NCBI RefSeq assembly: GCF_001295845.1
Contig: NZ_LJIC01000017.1
Coordinates: 1-64,000 of the forward strand
Reading direction: 5' to 3'
From: Rhodopseudomonas sp. AAP120
Lineage (GTDB): Bacteria; Pseudomonadota; Alphaproteobacteria; Rhizobiales; Xanthobacteraceae
Length of the DNA: 64,000 bases
In this document: positions 1-8,567 of the stretch, in pieces
Position numbering within the stretch: position 1 is the first letter of the stretch
Layout: each line of letters begins with the position of its first letter
The notes under the pieces: model-generated
Told to the model about the DNA's origin: nothing
Databases searched by the model: none
The model's input: the letters and a program-made list of their open reading frames with translations, nothing else
Made by a program: the position numbers and the translations under genes

Positions 1-36
1 GCCTCCACACGACGCAACGTCAGCGCTTTGTCGAGA

Positions 37-92
37 CGCCCCCTCACCCGGATTGCTTCGCAATCCGACCTCTCCCCGCAAGCGGGGAGAGG
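37..92 (+). repeat. Palindromic repeat, family A, copy 1
   Basis: Two adjacent hairpins form the unit: one around CGGATTGCTTCGCAATCCG and one around CCTCTCCCCGCaaGCGGGGAGAGG, preceded by CGCCCCCTCACC. The same architecture recurs at 10553, 10665 (inverted) and 11072. The preceding TGTCGAGA is shared with the copy at 11072. The copy ends 36 bases before the GTG of the first livH. Confidence 0.9.
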
Positions 93-128
93 TGACGACA
101 CGCCCTCCCCTCAGTTGCAGGCAAAAAC

Positions 129-1076
129 GTGCTCGAACTGATCGTCATCTCCACCCTCAATGGCGTTCTGTACGGAATGCTGCTGTTTCTGATGGCGAGC
201 GGGCTCACCGTCATCTTCAGCATGCTCGGCGTGCTGAACTTCGCCCATGCCAGCTTCTATATGCTGGGCGCCTTCTTCGGATTTCAGATCAGCCGCTGGT
301 TCGGCTATTGGCCGGCGCTGCTGATCGCTCCGCTGCTCGCCGGCGCGATCGGCGCCGCGGTCGAACGCTACGGCCTGCGCCGCGTTCACAAGAACGGCCA
401 CGTCGCCGAGCTGCTGTTCACCTTCGGCCTCGCCTTCGCGATCGAGGAAATGGTGTCGATCATCTGGGGCAAGGTGCCGGTCGACTACCGCGTCCCCGCG
501 CTGCTTGACTTCCCGGCCTTCACGATCTTCTCGACCAATTACCCGGCCTACAAGATGTTCATGCTGGCGGTGTCGGTGGTGATCTTCGTCGGCCTGCTGG
601 TGGCGCTGAAGAAGACGCGGATCGGCCTGATCGTCCAGGCCGCGCTGACCCACCCGCACATGGTGGCGCATCTCGGCCACAACGTCGAACGCATCTTCAT
701 GCTGGTGTTCGGCGTCGGCACCGCCCTCGCCGCAGTCGCCGGCGTCATCGCCGGCCCGTCGCTGGTGACGCAGTCGAACATGGCGGCGCTGCTCGGGCCG
801 ATCCTGTTCGTCGTCGTCGTGGTCGGCGGCCTCGGCTCGCTGCCCGGCGCCTTCATCGCCTCACTGCTGATCGGCCTGGTGCAGACTTTCGCCGTGTCGA
901 TCAACGGCTCGCTCGCTTCGGTGTTCGGACCGCTCGGTCCCGACCTGGCGCAATCCTGGCTCAGCGACATCTGGAACGTGACGATCGCGCAGATCGCGCC
1001 GATCATTCCGTATCTGCTGCTGGTGCTGATCCTGATCTTTCGGCCGATGGGGCTGTTGGGAACTCGCGAAACATGA
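129..1076 (+). CDS. livH: Branched-chain amino acid-type ABC permease, LivH family
   Basis: This 315-residue polytopic inner-membrane protein is almost entirely hydrophobic, with about eight membrane segments and the LivH-type opening (ISTLNGVLYGMLLFLMASGL). It is one of the two permease subunits of a HAAT-family importer for branched-chain amino acids or, often in this group of bacteria, aromatic or dicarboxylic acids. The start is a GTG at 129; a closer ATG is not available without losing the first helix. It overlaps livM by 4 bases (ATGA), so translation is probably coupled. No binding protein lies inside the window; it may lie just upstream of position 1. The substrate cannot be read from the permease. 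Confidence 0.93.
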   Translation: MLELIVISTLNGVLYGMLLFLMASGLTVIFSMLGVLNFAHASFYMLGAFFGFQISRWFGYWPALLIAPLLAGAIGAAVERYGLRRVHKNGHVAELLFTFGLAFAIEEMVSIIWGKVPVDYRVPALLDFPAFTIFSTNYPAYKMFMLAVSVVIFVGLLVALKKTRIGLIVQAALTHPHMVAHLGHNVERIFMLVFGVGTALAAVAGVIAGPSLVTQSNMAALLGPILFVVVVVGGLGSLPGAFIASLLIGLVQTFAVSINGSLASVFGPLGPDLAQSWLSDIWNVTIAQIAPIIPYLLLVLILIFRPMGLLGTRET

Positions 1077-2374
1077 CCGACCTCGCTGCTCGCGTGGCGC
1101 CGCCACGGCCGGCCGTGTCCGACCGGCTGAAATTCTACGGGACCTGGATCGGCGCCGCGCTGATCCTGCTGGTGCTGCCGCAGGTGTTCTCCTCGGGCGG
1201 CTCGCTGACGACCTTCAGCCTGGTCGGCATCTCGATCATCTTTGCGCTGTCGTACAACATCCTGCTCGGCCAGACCGGCATGCTGTCGTTCGGCCACGCG
1301 GTGTATTACGGCCTCGGCGGCTTTCTGGCGATCCACACCATCAACTTCCTCGGCTTCAACAAGTGGGCGATCCCGCTGCCGCTGGTGCCGTTGATCGGCG
1401 GCCTCGCCGGGTTGTTCTTCGCCGCCCTGATCGGCTGGGTGATGACCCAGCGCTCCGGCACCGCGTTCGCGATGATCTCGCTCGGCCTCGCCGAGCTGGT
1501 CGCCTCCTCGGCCCTGATCCTGCGCACCTTCTTCGGTGGCGAGGCCGGCATCTCGGCCAACCGCGCCAAGCTGTTCAAAGTGTTCGGACTGTCGTTCGGC
1601 CCGCAGATCCAGATCTATTACATGATTGCGGCCTGGACCCTGATCGCCATGATCGCGATGTACGCGCTGACCCGGACCCCGCTCGGCCGGATGTGCAACG
1701 CGGTGCGCGACAATCCCGAGCGCGTGCAGTTCGTCGGCTACGATCCGCACGTCGTGCGCTATCTGGCTTTCTGCTTCTCCGGCTTCTTCGCCGGCATTGC
1801 CGGGGCGCTGGCGGCGATCAATTTCGAGATCGCGAACTCCGCCTATCTCGGCGCGGTGCAGTCCGGCACCGTGCTGTTCGCCGCCTATATCGGTGGCATC
1901 GGCTTCTTCATCGGCCCGATCGTCGGCGCGATCTTCGTCACCGTGCTGTCGCTGGTGCTGAGCGATCTGACCCAGGTCTGGCAGCTGTATTTCGGCCTGT
2001 TCTTCATCGCCGTGGTGGTGTTCGCGCCCGGCGGCATCACCGGCCTCTTGATGATGCACCGGCCACTGGTCCGCGCCGGCATGCTAACGCGGATGCTGCC
2101 GAGCTATCTGATGGCTGCTTTGCCGACGCTTGCGCTGTGCACCGGCCTGATGCTGATGATCGAGACCATCGTGCACTACACCGTCAATCCGCACGAGGAT
2201 CCCAACCGGGTCGCGTTCGGCGTTCCGTTCAACGCCGCCAGCCCGCTGACCTGGGCCGCCTCGGCCGCGCTGATCATCGTCGGCTTCATTCTGGCGCGGC
2301 TGGCGTGGAAGCGCGTTGCCGAGAGCTGGGACACCACGCTCACCGCCGCCCGCGCCAAGGTGCACGCCGCATGA
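1073..2374 (+). CDS. livM: Branched-chain amino acid-type ABC permease, LivM family, with C-terminal extension
   Basis: The second permease subunit has 433 residues. Residues 1 to about 330 match the LivM plan, including the LSYNILLGQTGMLSFGHA-type motif after the second helix and the conserved loop before the last helices (RDNPERVQFVGY). Residues about 330-433 are an extra C-terminal part with two more predicted membrane helices (about 345-367 and 395-415) and a basic tail; LivM proteins usually end near 330-360. The start ATG overlaps the livH stop and the stop overlaps the livG start, both as ATGA, so this is one translationally coupled operon. Confidence 0.93.
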   Translation: MTDLAARVAPPRPAVSDRLKFYGTWIGAALILLVLPQVFSSGGSLTTFSLVGISIIFALSYNILLGQTGMLSFGHAVYYGLGGFLAIHTINFLGFNKWAIPLPLVPLIGGLAGLFFAALIGWVMTQRSGTAFAMISLGLAELVASSALILRTFFGGEAGISANRAKLFKVFGLSFGPQIQIYYMIAAWTLIAMIAMYALTRTPLGRMCNAVRDNPERVQFVGYDPHVVRYLAFCFSGFFAGIAGALAAINFEIANSAYLGAVQSGTVLFAAYIGGIGFFIGPIVGAIFVTVLSLVLSDLTQVWQLYFGLFFIAVVVFAPGGITGLLMMHRPLVRAGMLTRMLPSYLMAALPTLALCTGLMLMIETIVHYTVNPHEDPNRVAFGVPFNAASPLTWAASAALIIVGFILARLAWKRVAESWDTTLTAARAKVHAA

Positions 2375-3120
2375 CCCCCGCCATCGCACTCACCAACGTC
2401 GAAAAGAGCTTCGGCATCACCAAGGTGATCCAGAACGTGACGCTGTCGGTCGCGCAGGGCGAGCGCCACGCGCTGATCGGCCCGAACGGTGCCGGCAAGT
2501 CGACCACTTTCAACCTGATCAGCGGCTACATGAAGCCGACCTCGGGCAGCATCCTGCTGCGCGGCGAGGAGATCGCCGGGCTGCGGCCGTTCCAGATCAA
2601 CCGCCGCGGCCTGTCGCGCTCGTTCCAGGTCACCAACGTGTTCGCCAACATGACGGTGTGGGAAAATCTGCGCTGCGCCGTGCTGTGGGCGACCGGGCAC
2701 CGCTACGCCTTCTGGAAGAACGTCGACAATCTGCCGGAGGTGCGCGAGCGCACCGCGCAGATCCTCGAGGACATCCACCTGACCTCGCGCCGCGATATCC
2801 CGGCCGGCCTCTTGACCTACGCCGAGCAGCGCGCGCTGGAGATCGGCATCACCATCGCGGGCGGCGCCGACGTCATTCTGCTCGACGAGCCGACCGCCGG
2901 CATGAGTAACGCCGAGACTGAGCGGGCGGTGGCGCTGATCCGCCGGCTGACGGAGGGCCGCACGCTGCTGATCGTCGAGCACGACATGAGCGTGGTGTTC
3001 GGCCTCGCCGATCGCATCTCCGTGCTGGTCTACGGCCAGGTGATCGCCTCCGGCACGCCGGAGGAAATCCGCGGCAATCCCAAGGTCAAGGAAGCCTATC
3101 TCGGCGAGGAAGCGGCCTGA
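2371..3120 (+). CDS. livG: ABC transporter ATP-binding protein, LivG family
   Basis: This 249-residue cytoplasmic ATPase energises the LivH-LivM pair. It has Walker A GPNGAGKST (residues 37-45), a LivG-type signature helix LLTYAEQRALE, Walker B VILLDEPTAGM (about 168) and the H-loop VEHDMSVV, ending in the family-typical VKEAYLGEEA. The ATG at 2371 overlaps the livM stop (ATGA); the same frame runs much further upstream through livM but has no support there. The stop overlaps the livF start as TGATG. Confidence 0.95.
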   Translation: MTPAIALTNVEKSFGITKVIQNVTLSVAQGERHALIGPNGAGKSTTFNLISGYMKPTSGSILLRGEEIAGLRPFQINRRGLSRSFQVTNVFANMTVWENLRCAVLWATGHRYAFWKNVDNLPEVRERTAQILEDIHLTSRRDIPAGLLTYAEQRALEIGITIAGGADVILLDEPTAGMSNAETERAVALIRRLTEGRTLLIVEHDMSVVFGLADRISVLVYGQVIASGTPEEIRGNPKVKEAYLGEEAA

Positions 3121-3815
3121 TGCTCGAGATCAAGGATCTGCACGCGTATTACGGCAAGAGCCACATCCTGCAGGGCGTCGACATGCAGATCGGCGCCGGC
3201 GAAGTGGTCAGCCTGCTCGGCCGCAACGGCGTCGGCCGCTCCACCACCGTCAAGGCGGTGATGGGCGAAGTGGCGCCGCACGGCACCATCCTGTTCAAGG
3301 GCAAGAACATCGCCGGGCTGCCGAGCTACAAGATCGCGCATCTCGGCCTGGGCTACGTGCCGGAGCATCGCGACATCTTCCCCGGCCTCACCGTGCGCCA
3401 GAACCTGATGCTCGGCGTCAAGAACCCGCGCAATCCCGGCAAGTGGCGGCTGGACGACATGCTGGACATGTTCTCCAATCTCAAGGCGCGTGCCGACACC
3501 CCGGCTGGCGTGCTGTCCGGCGGCGAGAAGCAGATGCTGACGATCTGCCGGACGCTGATGGGCGATCCCGAACTGGTGATGATCGACGAGCCGACCGAAG
3601 GCCTGGCGCCGCTGATCGTGCAGCAGGTCGGCGACCTGATCGCCGAAATCGCCCGTCGCGGCGTCGCCATTCTGCTGGTCGAGCAGAAGCTGTCGATCGC
3701 GATGAGAATCTCGCACCGGCTCTACGTGATGGGCCACGGCAAGATCGTGTTCGAGGGCACCCCAGACGACCTCAAGAGCAACGCCGCCGTCCGCAAGGAA
3801 TGGCTCGAGGTCTGA
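3120..3815 (+). CDS. livF: ABC transporter ATP-binding protein, LivF family, Walker A Lys replaced by Arg
   Basis: This 231-residue ATPase is the partner of LivG. The signature LSGGEKQML, Walker B LVMIDEPTEGLAP and the VEQ switch are intact. The Walker A motif reads GRNGVGRST (residues 34-42): the invariant lysine is an arginine, encoded by CGC at 3237-3239. The other ATPases in this window all have Lys at this position. The change may make this a degenerate ATP site, with the LivG site driving transport, or it may be a property of a LivF subfamily. The start overlaps the livG stop. Confidence 0.93.
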   Translation: MLEIKDLHAYYGKSHILQGVDMQIGAGEVVSLLGRNGVGRSTTVKAVMGEVAPHGTILFKGKNIAGLPSYKIAHLGLGYVPEHRDIFPGLTVRQNLMLGVKNPRNPGKWRLDDMLDMFSNLKARADTPAGVLSGGEKQMLTICRTLMGDPELVMIDEPTEGLAPLIVQQVGDLIAEIARRGVAILLVEQKLSIAMRISHRLYVMGHGKIVFEGTPDDLKSNAAVRKEWLEV

Positions 3816-3867
3816 GCCGCCGACGACAGTCACCACGGCCACGCGCGATCTGCTCGCGAGTTCGCGC

Positions 3868-3898
3868 TTGACTTCGAGCGCGCTCTAACCTGTAGCAA
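3868..3898 (+). promoter_or_regulatory. MerR-type promoter with operator dyad
   Basis: A TTGACT -35 element (3868-3873) is followed by the palindrome GAGCGCGCTC (3876-3885, extended by TT..AA) and a TAGCAA -10-like element (3893-3898). This leaves a 19-base spacer, the hallmark of MerR-family promoters with the dyad between the two hexamers. It lies 29 bases before the merR-like ATG, so the regulator probably controls its own operon. Confidence 0.6.
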
Positions 3899-3926
3899 CA
3901 GGGCGTCGTGACGGACAGAGCAGGCC

Positions 3927-4361
3927 ATGAAGATCGGAGATCTCGCCAGGCGGACCGGACTGACGGCTCATACGCTGCGTTATTACGAGCGCATCGGGCT
4001 GTTGCCGCGCGCCTCGCGCGATTCATCAGGCCAGCGTAACTACGACGCGTCGATCCTGGTCTGGATCGAATTTCTCGGTCGCCTCAAGACCACCGGGATG
4101 CCGATCCGGGACATGCTGCGCTACGCCAAACTCCGCGCCCGCGGCGCTGCCACCGAGGATGCCCGCCGCGTCCTGCTGCAGCAGCACCGGGCCAAGGTGC
4201 AGGCGCATGTCGCCGAACTGAAGGCCTGTCTGACCGTCCTCGACACCAAGATCGCCGGCTATGCGGCCGGCGCCAGCAAGGTGGAGGTGGACGATGACGC
4301 AACAGCTATCCGACCCGCAGGAAAGATTCGAGCGCGGCCTGCGCGCGCTCGCGGCAATTGA
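3927..4361 (+). CDS. MerR family transcriptional regulator
   Basis: A 144-residue DNA-binding activator. The N-terminus MKIGDLARRTGLTAHTLRYY is the canonical MerR winged helix (residues 1-70), followed by a coiled-coil dimerisation helix (about 80-118) carrying the protein's only cysteine in ELKACLTVLDTKI. No metal-binding Cys cluster is present, so an aldehyde- or redox-responsive role like the NmlR/AdhR group is more likely than metal sensing (inference). The C-terminal 25 residues are low-complexity and overlap the next gene by 68 bases, so the two are co-transcribed. Confidence 0.92.
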   Translation: MKIGDLARRTGLTAHTLRYYERIGLLPRASRDSSGQRNYDASILVWIEFLGRLKTTGMPIRDMLRYAKLRARGAATEDARRVLLQQHRAKVQAHVAELKACLTVLDTKIAGYAAGASKVEVDDDATAIRPAGKIRARPARARGN

Positions 4362-4689
4362 CGGCGAGGCCGGCCAAAAGGTGGTCGACGCTTTGGCTGA
4401 TATCGCGCCGGACTTCGCCAGGTACCTGATCGAGTTTCCCTTTGGCGACATCTACAGCCGCCCCGGCCTCGACCTACGCGCCAGAGAGATTGCAACCATC
4501 GCCGCGCTGACCGCGATGGGCAACGCCGCGCCACAACTCAAAGTCCACATCGAGGCTGGCCTCAATGTCGGGCTGAGCCGCGATGAGGTCACCGAGATCA
4601 TCATGCAGATGGCGGTCTATGCCGGCTTTCCGGCAGCGCTGAACGGCCTGTTCGCCGCCAAGGACGTCTTCGCGACCCGCGCGCCCTAA
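4294..4689 (+). CDS. Carboxymuconolactone decarboxylase family protein
   Basis: This 131-residue protein resembles gamma-carboxymuconolactone decarboxylases (core LDLRAREIATIAALTAMGNA and VHIEAGLNVGLSRDEV, then MQMAVYAGFPAALN). It contains no cysteine, so it is not an AhpD-type CxxC peroxidase; the conserved His in LKVHIEAG is present. The ATG at 4294 is chosen because GGAGG precedes it at good distance (GGTGGAGGTGGACG). It lies within the end of the MerR-type gene, which suggests that regulator controls it. The true substrate is unknown; members of this family also occur as small stress-linked enzymes. Confidence 0.85.
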   Translation: MTQQLSDPQERFERGLRALAAIDGEAGQKVVDALADIAPDFARYLIEFPFGDIYSRPGLDLRAREIATIAALTAMGNAAPQLKVHIEAGLNVGLSRDEVTEIIMQMAVYAGFPAALNGLFAAKDVFATRAP

Positions 4690-4852
4690 GCCGATCGCGA
4701 CGCTTCCGTCTGCCGCAAGCGCTCCGTCAGAGTGTTGCCGGTCGGCGCAGTTGCAGGGCGCGGCGGGGAGCTCCCTCCGCTTTCCTGAACCGATCTTTCC
4801 GGACTAGGATACGGGGAACGCCAGCCGCGCCTTGCGCCGATCGTGAGCCTGA

Positions 4853-5431
4853 ATGCTGCCAGCACCATTGACGCGAATCACCGACTGGTTTCGCGCCTAT
4901 GCGGACAATCCCGATCCTCTCGCCGGGACCGGCAATCTCGTTGCCCTCGTGCTCGCCGGCAACGGACCGTTCTATCCCCTGTACGTGGCGTATGTGGCCG
5001 GCGTCGGCGGGATGCCGTGGCTGCTGCTGACGCTCCTGTCGGCGCCGTTTTTCTTCGCAGTGCCGGCTCTCGCCCGCATGCATTCGCGCCTCGGGCGCGT
5101 GGCGCTGTCGCTGTTCGCCACCGGCAACACCGTGTTCTGCACCTGGCTGCTCGGTGAGGCCTCCGGCATCGAATTGTTTCTGCTGCCCTGCGCGATGCTG
5201 GCGAGCGTGCTGTTCCGGCCGAGCGAGCGGCTGCTGATGCTGCCGCTCGCCGGATTGCCTGTCGTGGCCTACCTTTTTCTCCACGGCCGCTACGGTGCGC
5301 CGCCGCACCTCTACCAGGCGAGCGAATATGCCGGGCTGCTGTCGATGAATGCCTTCAGCGCCGCCATGATTTCGACCTTCATCGGCATCGTGGTGTCGCG
5401 GCTCTACGCCGATCCGGCCAGCCGTTCCTAG
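4853..5431 (+). CDS. Hypothetical integral membrane protein
   Basis: A 192-residue protein with five or six predicted membrane helices (for example around residues 25-50, 55-75, 82-102, 108-128, 133-150, 165-185). Its layout resembles the membrane input region of alphaproteobacterial sensor or adenylate cyclase proteins, but no catalytic domain follows before the stop at 5431. It could be a stand-alone membrane protein or a relic of a larger sensor; no frameshift is visible downstream. Function not recognised. Confidence 0.65.
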   Translation: MLPAPLTRITDWFRAYADNPDPLAGTGNLVALVLAGNGPFYPLYVAYVAGVGGMPWLLLTLLSAPFFFAVPALARMHSRLGRVALSLFATGNTVFCTWLLGEASGIELFLLPCAMLASVLFRPSERLLMLPLAGLPVVAYLFLHGRYGAPPHLYQASEYAGLLSMNAFSAAMISTFIGIVVSRLYADPASRS

Positions 5432-5560
5432 GCCGCTCCCTCTTCGGCCGACGCAGAAGCTTCGCGCCACGTTCTGCCTTATCGCTGCCGCGGCCGGCAT
5501 GCTATCGGGGCGCCGGGTCGATCCGGAATCGTTCGGTCGGCCGCTGCTTCAGGGACATCG

Positions 5561-7480
5561 ATGGCGAGCGCCGAGCGAGACGACGATAAGATGGGCCGGT
5601 CCGGATCACCGCACTTTGCCGGAAATGCCAGGCGCAGTGCGGGGCACTGGTTCGACACCCTGGCGGTCCTGATCGTTGTGGCAGTAGCGATCGGCATCGC
5701 CGGCATGATGCTGGCAGCCTATTATCGGGCGCCCGATCTGCTGTGGCGCGCGTTCTACCACGACCGCAACTCGCACTACAGTTTCGGCCTCGACCTCGCT
5801 CTGGCGATCCGCAATCTCGATCCGGCGTGGTTCTTCAGCGAGCTCGAGAAAGCCAAGGTCTGGCCGCCGTTCCACGGGCTGGTGCTCAGCGCCGTACTGC
5901 TGGTCGGCGGGCCCGACCATCGCCTCGCCATCGTGCCGAGCCTGATCGGCTGGGTCGCCACCATCGCGTTTGTCTGGCTGATCGCTCGCCGGCTCGTCAC
6001 CGACCGGATCGAAGGCGTCTTCGCGGCGGCGATCGCCACCATCCTCACTGCCGCCAGCCCCGCATTCCGGCTGATCAGCGCCGACGTCATGCTCGAAGGA
6101 CTTGGAGCCGGCCTCTCGGCCGCGGCGCTGTGGGCCTATTTGCGCGCCTTCGCCCAGCCCGCCAACGCCGCGCGGTGGCGGCTGGTCGCGGTGCTGCTGA
6201 CGGCGCTGTTCTTCCACAAAGGCAACTACTGGGGGCTGCTGCTGGTGGCGATGGCGATCGCCTTCGCCTCCGAGCATCGCGACGGCAGCTTCCGGCTGGC
6301 GCGAGCGCTCGGCCGGATCAAGGTCGGCGACCTGATCATCAGCGTCGTGCGCCAACCGCTGCTGATCCTCGCGGCGCTGATCGCTATCCTGATCGGCGCC
6401 ATCTACGCCCGCGGCCCGACCGCGATGGAGCTGTTCGGCAAATCGGTCTCGCTGTATCCGCCGGAGAACCTGACCACCTTGGCTTATGCGCTGGTGTTCC
6501 TGTGGTGGTCTCTGCTGTGGTGGCGCAACAAGGCGGCGATCGACGCGGCGCTCGGCGTGCCGGGACGCGCGCTGCTGTACTGGCACCTGACCCCGATCGC
6601 CATCTCGTTCCTGCTGCCGCACCGGCTGTCGCGCTTCCTGTGGTTCGTCGGTCCAGCCAACAATCCCGATCCCAACGCGACGCTGTGGACGAGCGCCCAG
6701 TTCTATTGGCAGGTGTTCGCGGACAGCTTCCACCCCACGCCCGCGATGGCAGTGCCGGTCGCGGCATTGGCGCTGATCGGCCTGCTCGGTATTCCACGGC
6801 TCGCGCCTGGCGCCCGGGTCGTCTTTCTGTTCGCGATCGTCGCCTGGATCAGCGTGGTGATTCATCCGCAGCATCAGGGACGTTTCATGTCTACCTGGGT
6901 GTTTGCGGTGTGGATCTGCGCCGGCATCGGCGCTGCCTTGCTGCTGCGTCGGCTGCGTGGCGCATTGTCGCCTTGGGTGCGGGGCATCGTGGCGGCTGCC
7001 GCGGTCGCGTCATTGCTCGCCGTTACCATCGGCCGCCCGATACCAGGCGCCGCTTATGGGGCGGCGATCCATCCAACCGACGGGCCGACCGATCTCGATC
7101 TGGTCAGGCCCTATCTGCCGGAGCTCGACGGCGCCCGCGAAGTCGCCGTGTTCGCCACCTTCGGCGCCAGCAAGCTGTTCGCCTGGGTGATCCGCGAGCG
7201 CTGCCGCTGCAACCGCCTGGTCGACGATCCCTACATCGACAACCAGCCCTCACGCGAGGACGTCCAAAAGCTGATGGCCGAGCGGATCGCACAATCCACC
7301 GCCGACGTCATCGTGATCATCGACGCGCCGGACAGCCGCTATTCGCTACCTTGGGCCGGCTGGGAGTATCCGCGGATGGTCGGCATCGTCGACGCCATGG
7401 CAGAGCAGACACGTTATAAGCGAACTGCCACCTATGACCTCCCCGATCAGCAGGGCCGCGCCACGATCTGGCGGCGCTGA
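5561..7480 (+). CDS. Membrane glycosyltransferase-like protein (GT39/ArnT-like)
   Basis: A 639-residue protein with roughly ten to twelve membrane helices over residues 20-500 and a soluble C-terminal part. The first extracytoplasmic loop carries acidic and aromatic residues (FYHDRNSHYSFG) in the position of the catalytic Asp region of lipid-linked-sugar-dependent glycosyltransferases. This suggests transfer of a sugar from a polyprenyl phosphate carrier on the periplasmic side, but donor and acceptor are unknown. It stands alone between two transporter operons. The start ATG at 5561 follows GGGACATCG. Confidence 0.65.
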   Translation: MASAERDDDKMGRSGSPHFAGNARRSAGHWFDTLAVLIVVAVAIGIAGMMLAAYYRAPDLLWRAFYHDRNSHYSFGLDLALAIRNLDPAWFFSELEKAKVWPPFHGLVLSAVLLVGGPDHRLAIVPSLIGWVATIAFVWLIARRLVTDRIEGVFAAAIATILTAASPAFRLISADVMLEGLGAGLSAAALWAYLRAFAQPANAARWRLVAVLLTALFFHKGNYWGLLLVAMAIAFASEHRDGSFRLARALGRIKVGDLIISVVRQPLLILAALIAILIGAIYARGPTAMELFGKSVSLYPPENLTTLAYALVFLWWSLLWWRNKAAIDAALGVPGRALLYWHLTPIAISFLLPHRLSRFLWFVGPANNPDPNATLWTSAQFYWQVFADSFHPTPAMAVPVAALALIGLLGIPRLAPGARVVFLFAIVAWISVVIHPQHQGRFMSTWVFAVWICAGIGAALLLRRLRGALSPWVRGIVAAAAVASLLAVTIGRPIPGAAYGAAIHPTDGPTDLDLVRPYLPELDGAREVAVFATFGASKLFAWVIRERCRCNRLVDDPYIDNQPSREDVQKLMAERIAQSTADVIVIIDAPDSRYSLPWAGWEYPRMVGIVDAMAEQTRYKRTATYDLPDQQGRATIWRR

Positions 7481-7615
7481 TAATTATCCTTGCTGCATCG
7501 CACCACGGCAAACTGTGACATGCGGCAACAGGTCGCCTCGGCCGGCGTCGCGCGATCACCAGAGGTGGCCGGCTTGCGTCCAGTATCTTTCCCCAGGCTA
7601 AAATAGTCGAATATC

Positions 7616-7682
7616 ATCAGCCATTCGGCTGATATAAGGTTCGAAAGGCGGATCAACCGCCGGATAAGGCGCGCAAAGCGCC
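7616..7682 (+). promoter_or_regulatory. Leader with three consecutive hairpins
   Basis: Three short stem-loops follow each other upstream of the second livG: ATCAGCC/GGCTGAT around ATTC (7616-7633), GGCGG/CCGCC around ATCAA (7647-7661) and GGCGC/GCGCC around GCAAA (7668-7682). None is followed by a T run. This may be a structured 5' leader of the operon; no known riboswitch consensus was recognised. Confidence 0.35.
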
Positions 7683-7742
7683 GGGAGCATGACAGCGCGT
7701 TCACGGAAATGCGTGACGCCGATGCTCGGGGAGGAAGCAGGT

Positions 7743-8567
7743 TTGGAACACGCGTTAGAAGTACGCAATGTGTCCCTGCGTTTCGGCGGCGTCCGCGCGC
7801 TGAGCGAGGTGAGCTTCGCCGTCAACGACGGCGAGCTGTTTTCCATCATTGGCCCGAACGGCGCCGGCAAGACCTCGATCGTCAACTGCATCTCCGGCCG
7901 CTACCGGCCGACCGAAGGCCAGCTGTTCTATCACGGCCGCGATATCACCGCGCTGAAGCCGAACGCACGCGCCCCGCTCGGCATCGGCCGTACCTTCCAA
8001 AATCTCGCGCTGTTCCACCATATGAGCGTGCTCGACAACATCATGGTCGGGCGCCACCACCTGCTCAAAAACAACTTCCTCACCGGCGCGCTGTACTGGC
8101 TCGGCGCGCGGCGCGAGGAGCTGGAGCATCGCCGCAAAGTCGAGGAGATCATCGACTTTCTCGATTTGCAGTCGGTGCGCAAGGCGACCGCCGGCACCCT
8201 CTCCTACGGCCTGCGCAAGCGCGTCGAACTCGCCCGTGCGATGGCGCTGGAGCCGAAGCTGATCCTGCTCGACGAGCCGATGGCCGGCATGAACTTCGAA
8301 GAGAAGGAGGACATGGCCCGCTACATCGTCGATCTCAACGAAGAGTTCGGCATGACCGTGGTGATGATCGAGCACGACATGGGCGTGGTGATGGACATCT
8401 CAAACCGCGTCGTGGTGCTGGATTTCGGCCGCAAGATCGCCGAGGGCGAGCCGGCCGCGGTGCTGGCCGATCCGCACGTCAAGCGCGCCTATCTCGGCGA
8501 AGAGGATGAGGTGTTGACCGATCCGGACGACGCGCCGGATCATCCCGCTGCGGAGCGCGTCGCATGA
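7743..8567 (+). CDS. livG: ABC transporter ATP-binding protein, LivG family (second system)
   Basis: A 274-residue ATPase with Walker A GPNGAGKTS, LivG-type signature LSYGLRKRVE, Walker B LILLDEPMAGM and H-loop IEHDMGVV, plus an acidic C-terminal tail. The TTG at 7743 is preferred because GGGGAGGA lies seven bases upstream and the protein then begins directly with the family core (EHALEVRNVSLRFGG). In-frame ATGs at 7689 and 7722 have no good ribosome-binding site. It opens a second importer operon; the stop overlaps the next start (ATGATG). Confidence 0.9.
   Translation: MEHALEVRNVSLRFGGVRALSEVSFAVNDGELFSIIGPNGAGKTSIVNCISGRYRPTEGQLFYHGRDITALKPNARAPLGIGRTFQNLALFHHMSVLDNIMVGRHHLLKNNFLTGALYWLGARREELEHRRKVEEIIDFLDLQSVRKATAGTLSYGLRKRVELARAMALEPKLILLDEPMAGMNFEEKEDMARYIVDLNEEFGMTVVMIEHDMGVVMDISNRVVVLDFGRKIAEGEPAAVLADPHVKRAYLGEEDEVLTDPDDAPDHPAAERVA

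Noticed and set aside
4853-5431. Frameshifted adenylate cyclase sensor
   Set aside because: No cyclase or kinase domain was found in any frame between this gene and the next one, so a broken sensor is not supported.
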